Positions 36,191 to 44,453 of a DNA stretch of 64,000 nucleotides are shown piece after piece. The stretch is from DATKBT01 sp035546295. Lineage in GTDB: Bacteria > Acidobacteriota > Thermoanaerobaculia > Multivoradales > Multivoraceae. The first letter of the stretch is position 1; the number at the start of each line of letters is the position of its first letter. The position numbers were made by a program, and so were the translations under genes. The notes beneath the pieces are model-generated. The model did not search any database. It was not told where the DNA came from and saw nothing but the letters and a program-made list of their open reading frames with translations. The DNA lies in contig DATKBT010000061.1 of the NCBI GenBank assembly GCA_035546295.1, forward strand, positions 1 through 64,000, given 5' to 3'.

Positions 36191-38661
36191 GCCCGCAGGT
36201 GCGGCTCTTCGACGAGCTCGCTCTCCGCCCCCTCGCGCCCGACGTCGCAGTCCTCTCCGGGATTCGTCGGCGAGCCGCAGTCCGGGCCTCCAAGGCTCCT
36301 CGGCAGCACCAGAGTGAACAGCGAGCCCTCGCCGACCGAGCTCTCCACCTCGATCGCGCCGCGGTGGATTTCGGCGATCCCCTTGGCGATCGACAGCCCG
36401 AGCCCGACGCCGCCGCCGCTGTCGCGGTCGCTCCGCCAGAACCGATCGAAGAGATGCGGGCGCTCCTCGTGCGGGATCCCCGGGCCGGTGTCGGCCACCT
36501 CGAGGCGCACGACGTCGTCCTCGGCTCGGGCCGAGACGCTCACCGCGCCTCCCTGGGGCGTGAACTTGAGCGCATTGCCGAGGAGGTTCGAGAGCGCCTG
36601 GCGAAGCCTGCCGTGATCGCCCTCGATCCTGCCGACACCGGCCGCGACCTGGTGCGTGAGCTGCATCGACCGCTCCTCGGCGACCGGCTCGTGCAGCGAG
36701 ATGACCTCGGCGACCAGCGCCGCGACGTCGACCGGCTCGACCTGCAGCACCAGGTCTCCGTGCTCGAGACGGGTCACGTCGAGGAGGTCGTCGAGCAGCC
36801 GGTTCATCTCACGCGCGGCGCTGCGCAGGCTGTCTCGCGTCCTCGCCCGCCGATCCTCCGGCAGGTTCATTCCCAGCAGCTCGGAGGCGGTCACGATGGT
36901 GCCCAGCGGGCTGCGCAGGTCGTGGGAGACCACCGCCAGCATCTCATCGCGAGCCCTCGTCGCGGCCCGCGCCTCCCGGTACAGCCGCGCGTTGTCGATC
37001 AGCAGCGCGGCTCGGCCGGCGAGCTCCTGGACGAGCGCGAGATCGACCTCGTCGTAGCGGCGCTCGGAGAGATCGGTGGTCGCCAGCGCGAGGGCGCCCA
37101 CCGTTCGCCCGCGCGCCTGCAGCGGCGCGACCAGGCTCGATCGCGGCGCGAGGCGGCGCAGCACCTCGAGGTGCTTGGCGTTCTGGGCCGAGGTCTCGAG
37201 CAGCTCGGCGGGGATGTCGGCGGCGAGAATGGCCTCTCCGGTGCGCAGCACGGCGCCGACGCCGTACGGGTCGTCGAGCCGTGGGGGGCCGGCGAGCACG
37301 AGCTGCTCGACGGTGGCCTGCTGCGCTGGGTCCGAGTGCGCCAGCCCCACCCGGCGAATCGAGCCGTCGTTGTCGAGCCGGTAGGTGACGCAGTAGTTGG
37401 CCAGCGTCGAGACCAGGAAACGGGCGAGCTGCTGCAGCGCCCTGTCGGGATCGAGCGAGTCCGCGACGGCGGCGCTCGCCTGCGCCAGCACGTCCACCCG
37501 CCAGGCGGCGTCCTCGGCTCGCCTGCGCGCCCCCTCGGCCGCACCGTACAGGCGCGCGTTGTCGATCCCCAACGCGGCCCGACCGGCGAGCGCCTCGACC
37601 AGCTCCAGGTCCTCCGCATCGTAGTTGCGCTTCGACTCGGCGGCGACGAAGGTCATGGCGCCGATCGTCCGCTGGCGAACCGCGAGCGGCACGATCAGCG
37701 CCGAGTGCAGCCCGACCTCCTCGAGCTGCTCGAGATGCTCCGCGTCGCGCGCGACGCGGGCGACGATCTCGGGCGTCACCTGCTCGACGAGCAGAGGGCG
37801 GCCCGATGCGATGACGCCGGCGACCCCCGTCGTGTCACTGGCAAGCGTCGGCCAACGCCGGGCCGCCTCCCAGGCCTGCTCGACGCGGAGCGGATCGACG
37901 TGAGCGATATGGGCGGGAACGATCTCACCGCGCTCGTCGAGGAGGTGCAGGATGTACCAGTCGGCGAAGGCCGGCACCGCGATGTCGCCCAGGGCCTCGA
38001 GGGTCTCCTCGAGATCGAGGGAACGCGAGAGCGCCTGGCCGGCTTGCACGAGCAGGTCCTTGCGCAACTCGACCGCTCGCCGGCGCGCGATCTCGTCTTC
38101 GGCTCGATGGAGCGCACGCTGCTCGGCCCGCAGGCGTCGCTCGAGGTCCTGCTCCACGCGCCGATGCTCGAGCGCATAGGCGATATGGCCGGCCACGATG
38201 CGTGCGATCGCGATCTCGCGCTCCGTGAACTCGTGCGGCTCGTCATGGTAGAGCATGAACTTGCCGAGCAACCGATCGGCGAAGTGGAGCGGGACGAACG
38301 CGAGCGCCCCGATCCCCTCGTGCGAGAAGACCTCGCCGAAGGCGGCGAGCGAGGGATCACGGCACACGTCGGGGACCAGCACCGGAGCCGCTGCCCGCTC
38401 GTCCGGTCGCCACGGACTGTGACCGTCCACGGCTCTGCGGTACTCCTCCGACAGCCCCTTCCAGGCCACGAAGCGCATCGCCCCGCTGTCGTCGAAGAGC
38501 AGGACCGCCGCCCGCTCGACCCCCAGGATGCCGCTCAGGCAGGAGAGCGCGCTCTGGTAGAGCTGCTCGGCCGAGCCGGCGCGCGCCACCTCCTCCATCA
38601 GCCGCCAAAGCTCGCGCTCCGCGCCGCCGGTTCGCGGCAAGCTCAATTGAGCCGAGCTCAT
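36187..38661 (-). CDS. Sensor histidine kinase with three GAF domains
   Basis: 824-aa soluble two-component sensor. Three GAF-type domains are seen: one opening ELWRLMEEVARAGSAEQLYQ to about residue 175, a second from LVQAGQALSRSLDLEETLEA to about 380, and a third from VLAQASAAVADSLDPDRAL to about 550. The HisKA domain follows with MLAVVSHDLRSPLGTI near 590 (phospho-His in SHDLRSP), then HATPase motifs LRQALSNLLGNALKF, VADTGPGIPHEERPHLFDRF and GVGLGLSIAKGI. There are no membrane segments, so it senses a cytoplasmic signal. No response regulator is adjacent (orphan). The ATG at 38661 follows GGCGGTGAG. Its 3' end overlaps the truncated ADOP. Confidence 0.9.
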   Translation of the reverse strand: MSSAQLSLPRTGGAERELWRLMEEVARAGSAEQLYQSALSCLSGILGVERAAVLLFDDSGAMRFVAWKGLSEEYRRAVDGHSPWRPDERAAAPVLVPDVCRDPSLAAFGEVFSHEGIGALAFVPLHFADRLLGKFMLYHDEPHEFTEREIAIARIVAGHIAYALEHRRVEQDLERRLRAEQRALHRAEDEIARRRAVELRKDLLVQAGQALSRSLDLEETLEALGDIAVPAFADWYILHLLDERGEIVPAHIAHVDPLRVEQAWEAARRWPTLASDTTGVAGVIASGRPLLVEQVTPEIVARVARDAEHLEQLEEVGLHSALIVPLAVRQRTIGAMTFVAAESKRNYDAEDLELVEALAGRAALGIDNARLYGAAEGARRRAEDAAWRVDVLAQASAAVADSLDPDRALQQLARFLVSTLANYCVTYRLDNDGSIRRVGLAHSDPAQQATVEQLVLAGPPRLDDPYGVGAVLRTGEAILAADIPAELLETSAQNAKHLEVLRRLAPRSSLVAPLQARGRTVGALALATTDLSERRYDEVDLALVQELAGRAALLIDNARLYREARAATRARDEMLAVVSHDLRSPLGTIVTASELLGMNLPEDRRARTRDSLRSAAREMNRLLDDLLDVTRLEHGDLVLQVEPVDVAALVAEVISLHEPVAEERSMQLTHQVAAGVGRIEGDHGRLRQALSNLLGNALKFTPQGGAVSVSARAEDDVVRLEVADTGPGIPHEERPHLFDRFWRSDRDSGGGVGLGLSIAKGIAEIHRGAIEVESSVGEGSLFTLVLPRSLGGPDCGSPTNPGEDCDVGREGAESELVEEPHLRA

Positions 38662-39107
38662 CTCACCGCCCCCTGCCACGGTGGAACCCAGAAGGTCACA
38701 CCCTGGACGACGGTTGAGCTGCCGAGGCCGTCGTCGCACGACTTCCCCGCCGCCCTGGTCGAGCGGGCGGCCGCGGAGATTGCGCGGGTGAGGGAGAGGT
38801 CTCTCCACATCGGTCGAGGCAAGGGCGTCGAACGAATACCACTACCGCCTCGGCTCCCGGATCGTCGCCGGCAGCCATCGGCGCTGCGAAGCATCGTGAT
38901 GCCTGACTCGCGAGATCCCCCCGGTGTGCGAATCGCGGCATGGCGTATGCAGGAAGAGAGAGGATACCGCATCCAGCGGAGCGAGAGAAGCAATTCGACC
39001 GTCGCGGCCAGCGGCCGCCCCGAGCCCGACGTCGCTCGTCGACCGGCCGATGCCGCCCCTGCCGGGAAGGTCCCGAGCTAGGGCGTCGAGCCGGTTGACG
39101 ACCGCCT
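38662..39107. other. 446-bp gap, no gene recognised
   Basis: Between the histidine kinase start and the membrane methyltransferase stop. A plus-strand frame reads HDFPAALVERAAAEIARVRE near 38740, which could be a gene remnant, but I recognise no family. Confidence 0.5.
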
Positions 39108-39704
39108 TCAGGCAGAGATCCGTGGGACGAACCGGCCGGTCCGCTCCCGGTAGCGACGGTACTCGTCGCCGAAGCGGTCGATCAGCATCGCCTCCTCTCT
39201 CGGGGTGCGCACCGCCATCACGTAGAGCACGCCGAGGATGGGCGGAACGCCGATCATCCAGTTGGCCGAGAGCAGCAGCATGCCCACGGTCATCGCCAGG
39301 AAGCCCGGGTACATGGGGTGCCGGACCCGGCGGTAGGGCCCTTCCTGGACCAGCCGGTGATCGCTGCGCAGGGCGAGCGATCCGCTGAAGTTCCGGCCCA
39401 GGGTGCGGTTGACCCAGAACACGAGCAGAGCGCCCGCGGCCAGGAGACCCGCTCCGAGCCAGCGCCAGGGAGCGGCCAGCGCGAAGGAAGCCCAGGACGC
39501 CGTCGAGGGCCGTACGAGCCAGACCAGGAGGAAAGCCATCCAGGGGAGGGCGAGGAAGACGCGGACGAACGCGAAGCCTCTCCCCTCCCATCGCGAGTAG
39601 ACGGGGCGCATCTCGGCGCCGCCGAGGCGGATGTAGTAGATACGCATCGCGGCGAAGGGAAGCCAGATCGCTGCGAAGAGGATGCGGGCCAGGTCGTCGT
39701 CCAT
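39108..39704 (-). CDS. Isoprenylcysteine carboxyl methyltransferase-like membrane protein
   Basis: 198-aa integral membrane protein of the ICMT/phospholipid-methyltransferase superfamily. About five membrane helices are seen. The cofactor-binding C-terminal signature is clear: LVQEGPYRRVRHPMYPGFLA, then a hydrophobic helix and EEAMLIDRFGDEYRRYRERT. In bacteria such proteins methylate unknown lipids or isoprenoid substrates. An AT-rich region with palindrome ATCAATTATTTGAT lies upstream and is the likely promoter. Confidence 0.85.
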   Translation of the reverse strand: MDDDLARILFAAIWLPFAAMRIYYIRLGGAEMRPVYSRWEGRGFAFVRVFLALPWMAFLLVWLVRPSTASWASFALAAPWRWLGAGLLAAGALLVFWVNRTLGRNFSGSLALRSDHRLVQEGPYRRVRHPMYPGFLAMTVGMLLLSANWMIGVPPILGVLYVMAVRTPREEAMLIDRFGDEYRRYRERTGRFVPRISA

Positions 39705-39760
39705 GTCCTTAGCTCTCCCGGCGGAATCGAGCCGCGCACAGCGTAGCGAGTTCTTCTCTA

Positions 39761-39790
39761 CTAAATCAATTATTTGATAACTCTAAATCA
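39761..39790. promoter_or_regulatory. AT-rich palindrome/direct repeats upstream of the ICMT-like gene
   Basis: ATCAA-TTAT-TTGAT at 39765-39778 is a perfect inverted repeat. CTAAATCA occurs at 39761-39768 and 39783-39790. This is one of the few AT-rich islands in the window and fits a promoter/operator for the minus-strand gene ending at 39704. Confidence 0.45.
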
Positions 39791-39898
39791 TAGCACGTGA
39801 ACGGCTGCGGCGTTCCGCTCGACCCCGAGCTGCTCACCGACGAGAAACCGTGAGCGATCGCCGTCAGGCAGCCGGCAGCCGGCCACCACGCCGTCGGC

Positions 39899-41290
39899 TC
39901 AGGAGTCCGCGCTCTCCTGCGACGTCGCCTCGATGCACCACAGGTGACCCTCGGTGCGCTGGACGAAGCAGCCGGCGCCGATCGCGGGGGACGCTGTCGT
40001 TCCCCGCTCCCCCACCTCGTTGGTGGCGAGGATCTGGGGCGCCCGCCCGGCGCTCGCCACCGTCACCGCGCCGCTCGACGAGCTCGCGTAGACCTTGCCG
40101 TCGCCGGCGACCAGCGAGGCGTGGTTGCGCCCGCGCGGCAGGCGCACCTGGGCGAGGATCTCGCCGCTGGTCGGCTCGTAGACGACGAGGACGCCCTGGG
40201 TCGTGATGTTGTAGAGCAGGCCCTGGTAGAGGACCGGGGAGGACGCCTGCGGCGCGAGCTTCTCGCTCTCCCACAGCGTCTCCACCTCGGTGCCCGAGCC
40301 GCTGCCGCTGAGCCGCAGCGCCACGTTGCCGCGATTGTGGTCGGCGCCGCCCAGGATCGCGAGATAATCGCCGTCGATCACGCCGTCGACGACCGGGGTC
40401 GAGACCATCTGGAGCATCGGGTAGAGATGGCTCCACAGCTTGTCGCCGCTCTCGGCGTCGTAGCCGGCGACCTCGCCGGAGTGGGCGAAGAGGATCTCCC
40501 GGCGACCGCCGCGCTCGACGACCAGCGGGCTCGAGTAGGAGCAGCAGGTGTGCTCCCACTCGGTCCGCCAGACCGGCTTGCCGGTCGCGCGGTCGAAGGC
40601 CGCGACCCAGCCGACGTCCTCGGTCTCGGCGAACTCCTTGTCCTGCGCCACGATCAGGAGCTCGCCGGCGATCGCGGGCGAGCTGGCGGCGCCGTAGCGG
40701 CTGAGCTCGGCGTAGCGGGGGTCGATCTCCCGCTGCCACACGACGGCACCGTCGGTGTCGACCGCGGCGAGCACCGAGCCGAAGTAGACGTAGATGCGCT
40801 CACCGTCGGCGATCGGAGTGGGGCCGGCAAGGGTGTTGAGCCAGTGGCGCTTCTCGGCCGGGCCGGCGAAGACCTCGGCTCCCCAGAGAGCCTCGCCGCT
40901 CGAGGCGTCGAAGGCGAGCAGCGCGCGCCAGTGCTCTCCCTCGGGCCGTGCTTCGTCGACCGGGTAGGCGGTGGTCGCGTAGACGCGGCCCGCGGCCACG
41001 ATCGGCGCCGAGTTGCCGACGCCCGGCAGCTCGGCCGTCCAGCGTAGGTTCGGGCTGGTCGGGCTCCAGGTCACGGGCAGCGGTGACTCGTTCGACACCG
41101 CGGCACGGTCCGGCCCGCGCCACTGCGGCCACTCGAGCGAGCCCAGCTCCCCCGCGGAATCGCCCCCACAGGCGATCCCGAGAATCCATGCCGCCGCCAG
41201 GAGCGGTGCAGCGATCCAGCGCCTCGTCGCGTGCCTCGTCGCGTGCCTCGTCGCGCGCCTCGGCAGTGTCGCGGCCGGCAGTGTCGCCAC
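39899..41290 (-). CDS. PQQ-like beta-propeller lipoprotein (second of pair)
   Basis: 463-aa predicted lipoprotein. After a Thr/His-rich N-terminus the signal helix WIAAPLLAAAWILGIAC ends in a lipobox Cys, followed by a seven- or eight-bladed propeller beginning EWPQWRGPDRAAVSNESPLP. A conserved EWEHTCCSYSSPLVV contains adjacent cysteines. I used the GTG at 41290, which gives a normal signal length. A TTG at 41374 that overlaps the upstream stop (TTGA) is an alternative adding 28 residues. A 12-bp repeat encodes RHAT RHAT in the N-terminus. It is the third gene of a minus-strand operon after the sulfatase-like gene and a paralogous propeller. Function unknown; a periplasmic scaffold or redox role is possible. 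Confidence 0.82.
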   Translation of the reverse strand: MATLPAATLPRRATRHATRHATRRWIAAPLLAAAWILGIACGGDSAGELGSLEWPQWRGPDRAAVSNESPLPVTWSPTSPNLRWTAELPGVGNSAPIVAAGRVYATTAYPVDEARPEGEHWRALLAFDASSGEALWGAEVFAGPAEKRHWLNTLAGPTPIADGERIYVYFGSVLAAVDTDGAVVWQREIDPRYAELSRYGAASSPAIAGELLIVAQDKEFAETEDVGWVAAFDRATGKPVWRTEWEHTCCSYSSPLVVERGGRREILFAHSGEVAGYDAESGDKLWSHLYPMLQMVSTPVVDGVIDGDYLAILGGADHNRGNVALRLSGSGSGTEVETLWESEKLAPQASSPVLYQGLLYNITTQGVLVVYEPTSGEILAQVRLPRGRNHASLVAGDGKVYASSSSGAVTVASAGRAPQILATNEVGERGTTASPAIGAGCFVQRTEGHLWCIEATSQESADS

Positions 41291-41370
41291 GATCCGCAGC
41301 GCCGAGGAGATCCGCGGCCTCTTCGCGATCCCCAGGCTCGACGGGACCGGCGATGCCTTCTCGCGCCGGC

Positions 41371-42831
41371 TCAAGTCGGCGGCTCCGACGCCTCGGCCTC
41401 GACGCAGGTCAGGTGGCGGGCGGTGCGCAGCAAGAGGCAGCCTCCCGCGACCGCAGGGGTCGCGTTCGAGCCGTCGTCGCCGAGGGAGTTCTCGGCGAGG
41501 ATCTGGGGTGAGCCGTCGTCCTCGACCGCGACCACGGTGACCACGCCGGAGGAGGACTGCACGTAGAGCTTGCCGTCGCCCGCGATCAGCGAAGCGCGGT
41601 TCTTGCCGCGCGACAGCCGGTGGTTCCACACCACCTCGCCGGTGGCGGCGTCCCAGCTCGTGAGCACCCCGGCGTCGTTGACGGTGAAGAACCGATCCCC
41701 GTAGAGCACGGGCGAGGAGTTCTGGGGCGCGAATCGCGGGTCGTCCCAGAGCTGCTCGGCGCGGGTGTCGCGGCCGGCCCCCTCGAGCCGGAAGAAGATC
41801 GTGCGCTTCACGTTGTGGGCGCCCCCCGAGACCGCGAGGACGTCGCCGTCCGCGCGCTCGCGCGCCAGAATCGGCGTCGAGACCATCTGCAGGATCTCGA
41901 CCTGCACCGACCAGAGCCGCTCGCCGTCCTCGGCCGAGTAGGAGGTGACCTCGCCGGAGTGCGCGAAGACGATCTCCTGACCGGCACCGCGATCGACCAC
42001 CAGCGGGGTCGCGTACGAGCAGCAGGTGTGCTCCCACTCGGTGCGCCAGCGTTGCTCGCCCGTCTCCTTCGAGTACGCCGCCATCCAGCCGACGTCCTCG
42101 GTGCGCGCCCACTCCTTGTCCTGAACGACGATCACGTCCTCGTCGGTGAGCACCGGCGAGCTGGCGGCGCCGTAACGGGTGAGCCGGCCGTAGCCGGGGT
42201 CGATCTCGTGCTGCCACAGCACCTCGCCGGCGAGATCGAGCTTGGCCAGCACCGAGCCGAAGTAGACGTAGAGGTGGCGGCCGTCGGTGGCCGGGGTCGG
42301 CGCCGCGATCGTGTTGAGTCGGTGCTTGCGCTCGGCAGGCGCCTCGAACAGCGGCTTCGTCCACAGCACGTTCCCCGACTCGAGGTCGATCGCCATCACG
42401 GCTCGCCACTTGAGCCGCTCGGTCCCGGCCGGCCGCTGATCCGGAGCCGGCGCCTCCTCGTCGTCGTTCCAGGTCTCATCGGCCGCTTCCGCCTCCGGGT
42501 CGATCTCGGATTCGAGGGGGTCGGGCTCGAACGGGTCCGCCCCCTGGCGGTAGGCGTAGGTCCCGAAGACCCGGCCGTCCGCGACCACCGGCTGGGAGTT
42601 GCCGACCCCCGGGATCTCGGTGCGCCAGCGCACGTTGTAGCTGTCGATCGACCAGGTGGTGGGCAGCGGCGCTTCGGTCGAGACGCCGTCTCCGGTCGGA
42701 CCGCGCCACTGCGGCCAGGGGGCGTCGACGCCCTCGCCGCCGCAGGCGACCAGCGTCGAAAGCACCGTCGCCAGGGCGGGCATCGACGCCAGCGGCCGAG
42801 CGCTCGGTGGATGCTCTCTTCGATCAATCAT
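41371..42831 (-). CDS. PQQ-like beta-propeller lipoprotein (first of pair)
   Basis: 486-aa lipoprotein. The signal helix LASMPALATVLSTLVAC ends in a lipobox Cys, then PWPQWRGPTGDGVSTEAPLP begins the propeller. An acidic insert (EIDPEAEAADETWNDDEEAP) sits before blade one. The blade region holds EWEHTCCSYATPLVV with the same vicinal cysteines as the next gene, and AAYSKETGEQRWRTEWE. ATG at 42831. It overlaps the stop of the sulfatase-like gene by 8 bp and is clearly paralogous to the following gene. PQQ-dehydrogenase catalytic residues are not evident, so it is probably a structural or electron-transfer propeller. Confidence 0.84.
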   Translation of the reverse strand: MIDRREHPPSARPLASMPALATVLSTLVACGGEGVDAPWPQWRGPTGDGVSTEAPLPTTWSIDSYNVRWRTEIPGVGNSQPVVADGRVFGTYAYRQGADPFEPDPLESEIDPEAEAADETWNDDEEAPAPDQRPAGTERLKWRAVMAIDLESGNVLWTKPLFEAPAERKHRLNTIAAPTPATDGRHLYVYFGSVLAKLDLAGEVLWQHEIDPGYGRLTRYGAASSPVLTDEDVIVVQDKEWARTEDVGWMAAYSKETGEQRWRTEWEHTCCSYATPLVVDRGAGQEIVFAHSGEVTSYSAEDGERLWSVQVEILQMVSTPILARERADGDVLAVSGGAHNVKRTIFFRLEGAGRDTRAEQLWDDPRFAPQNSSPVLYGDRFFTVNDAGVLTSWDAATGEVVWNHRLSRGKNRASLIAGDGKLYVQSSSGVVTVVAVEDDGSPQILAENSLGDDGSNATPAVAGGCLLLRTARHLTCVEAEASEPPT

Positions 42832-44236
42832 CGACGTACCCCAGTGCGCGCAGCTGCTCGAGGTCCTCGGCATCGACCTCGCCGTCGAGCTCGGGCTCGT
42901 CGCCCTGGAGCTGCCACGCCTCGAGCGTCGCCAGCAGGGCGTCGCGCACGGCGGGATGCCGGGCGCCGAGCTCCAGCCGCTCCCCCGGGTCCTCGGCGAG
43001 GTCGTAGAGCTCGAGGTAGTCGCGCTCGACGCCGGGGTAACGGATCAGCTTCCAGCGTCGGTCGCGGACCGAGTGCATGAAATCGCGGTTGCGCAGCTCG
43101 TAGCCGCGGTCGGAGTGGTTCTGCGAGCGCGCCCGGTTGCTGGCGAAGGCGAAGCTGGGCGTCCCCTCGTCGGCCTCGCCGCGCAGGATCGGCATCATGC
43201 TGTCGCCCTCGAAGCGGTGCCCCTCCGGCGTCTCGAGGCCGAGCAGCTCGACCAGCGTCGGCGCCAGGTCGACGCTCTCGACCGGCCGCTCGAAGATCCC
43301 CTGGGGGCCGCCGGGCGCATGGATCAGGAGCGGGATCGCGACCTGCTCCTCGAAGACGCTGGTGCCGTGGTTGAGGTTGAGGGGAGTCGCGCGATCGCCG
43401 AGGGTCTCGCCGTGATCGGCCGTGATCACGACCACGGTCCGCTCCAGGTCGAGCTCCTCCAGCAGCTCGCCGAGCAAGTCGTCCTGGTAGCGCAGCAGCG
43501 CGTCGTAGCGGTCGACGTAGGCCGAGAGGTCTCGGAGGACGTCGCCGTTCTCGTCGCGCACCTTCTGGTACTGGGGCACGAACTCGAGCTGCCGACCCGG
43601 CTGGTCCGAGCGAAACATCTCGAGGTAGGGCTCGGGCGGCCGGAACGGCCCGTGCGCGTCGTAGAAGTGCACGAACAGGAAGAACGGCCGCTCGCCGTCG
43701 ACACCCCGCAGCCACGCGAGCGCCCGGTCGAGGGTCTCGCGTCCGTCGCGACGCCGCTTGAGCTCGCCGTCGTAGTGGTCGAAGCCCTGGTCGATGCCCG
43801 TGATCTCGGGCTTGAGCGGATGGCCGGAGACGAAGCCGCCGGTCTGATAGCCGCGCTCGACGAGCAGCTCGGTCACCGAGACGAACTCGTCGGCGAGCTC
43901 GCGGGTGTTCTCGCCGACGCCGTGGGTGTGCGGGTAGAGGCCCGTGAACATGGTGGCGTGCGACGGATTGGTGATCGTCATCTGCGCGGTCGCCTGGGTG
44001 AACAGCGCTCCCCGCTCGGCGAGCGCGTCGAACACCGGGCTCGTCGGTCGCTCATACCCGTAGGCCGAGAGGTGGTCGCGACGGGTGGTGTCCCAGGAGA
44101 CGAGCACCAGGCTCCACGGCTCGGGCGGCCGCGAGCAGGAGAGCGCGAGCGCTGTGATCCCGAGCAGGAAGACCCTCCACGCACGGCGGGCGCACCGCCG
44201 TCGAGAGCCGCTTCGCGGCCTGCTGTCAACCTTCAC
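42824..44236 (-). CDS. Sulfatase-like hydrolase/transferase, lipoprotein
   Basis: 470-aa alkaline-phosphatase-superfamily enzyme, exported as a lipoprotein (signal VFLLGITALALSC with lipobox). Metal-site segments are present: LVLVSWDTTRRDHLSAYGY near the start, TNPSHATMFTGLYPHTHG at the nucleophile, FDHYDGELKRR in the middle and VVITADHGETLGD later. The formylglycine-type CxPSR motif is replaced by TNPSH, with Thr at the nucleophile position. It may therefore be a phosphoesterase or phosphotransferase rather than a sulfatase. GTG start at 44236; a longer frame upstream is antisense to the neighbouring hydrolase. It heads a three-gene operon with two propeller lipoproteins. Confidence 0.84.
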   Translation of the reverse strand: MKVDSRPRSGSRRRCARRAWRVFLLGITALALSCSRPPEPWSLVLVSWDTTRRDHLSAYGYERPTSPVFDALAERGALFTQATAQMTITNPSHATMFTGLYPHTHGVGENTRELADEFVSVTELLVERGYQTGGFVSGHPLKPEITGIDQGFDHYDGELKRRRDGRETLDRALAWLRGVDGERPFFLFVHFYDAHGPFRPPEPYLEMFRSDQPGRQLEFVPQYQKVRDENGDVLRDLSAYVDRYDALLRYQDDLLGELLEELDLERTVVVITADHGETLGDRATPLNLNHGTSVFEEQVAIPLLIHAPGGPQGIFERPVESVDLAPTLVELLGLETPEGHRFEGDSMMPILRGEADEGTPSFAFASNRARSQNHSDRGYELRNRDFMHSVRDRRWKLIRYPGVERDYLELYDLAEDPGERLELGARHPAVRDALLATLEAWQLQGDEPELDGEVDAEDLEQLRALGYVDD

Positions 44237-44453
44237 GGAGAACCTCTCGCCAGTCTCGGGGGTGGGGAGTCGGAGGCCGCGTCGCCTCGCTGCCTTCGCA
44301 ACGAGCCGTTGGCGGACGCTGCCTCCTCCGGGATGAGCCTTCGTCTTGGCCCCCAGGTTCCAAGGGCCCTCGATTCCAGGAGTGGAGTATATCGGTGGGG
44401 TTTCGCGGAGGCCTGGGTCTGCGCCCGCCGGATTCGCCGTAGACTCAGCGCCC

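Noticed and set aside
36199..39081. Plus-strand 960-codon frame opposite the histidine kinase
   Set aside because: The minus strand encodes unmistakable GAF/HisKA/HATPase motifs; the plus frame is an artefact of codon bias.
39797..39853. 18-codon GTG-started frame ending in DPELLTDEKP
   Set aside because: Could be a gene's C-terminal scrap, but no family or ribosome-binding site supports it.
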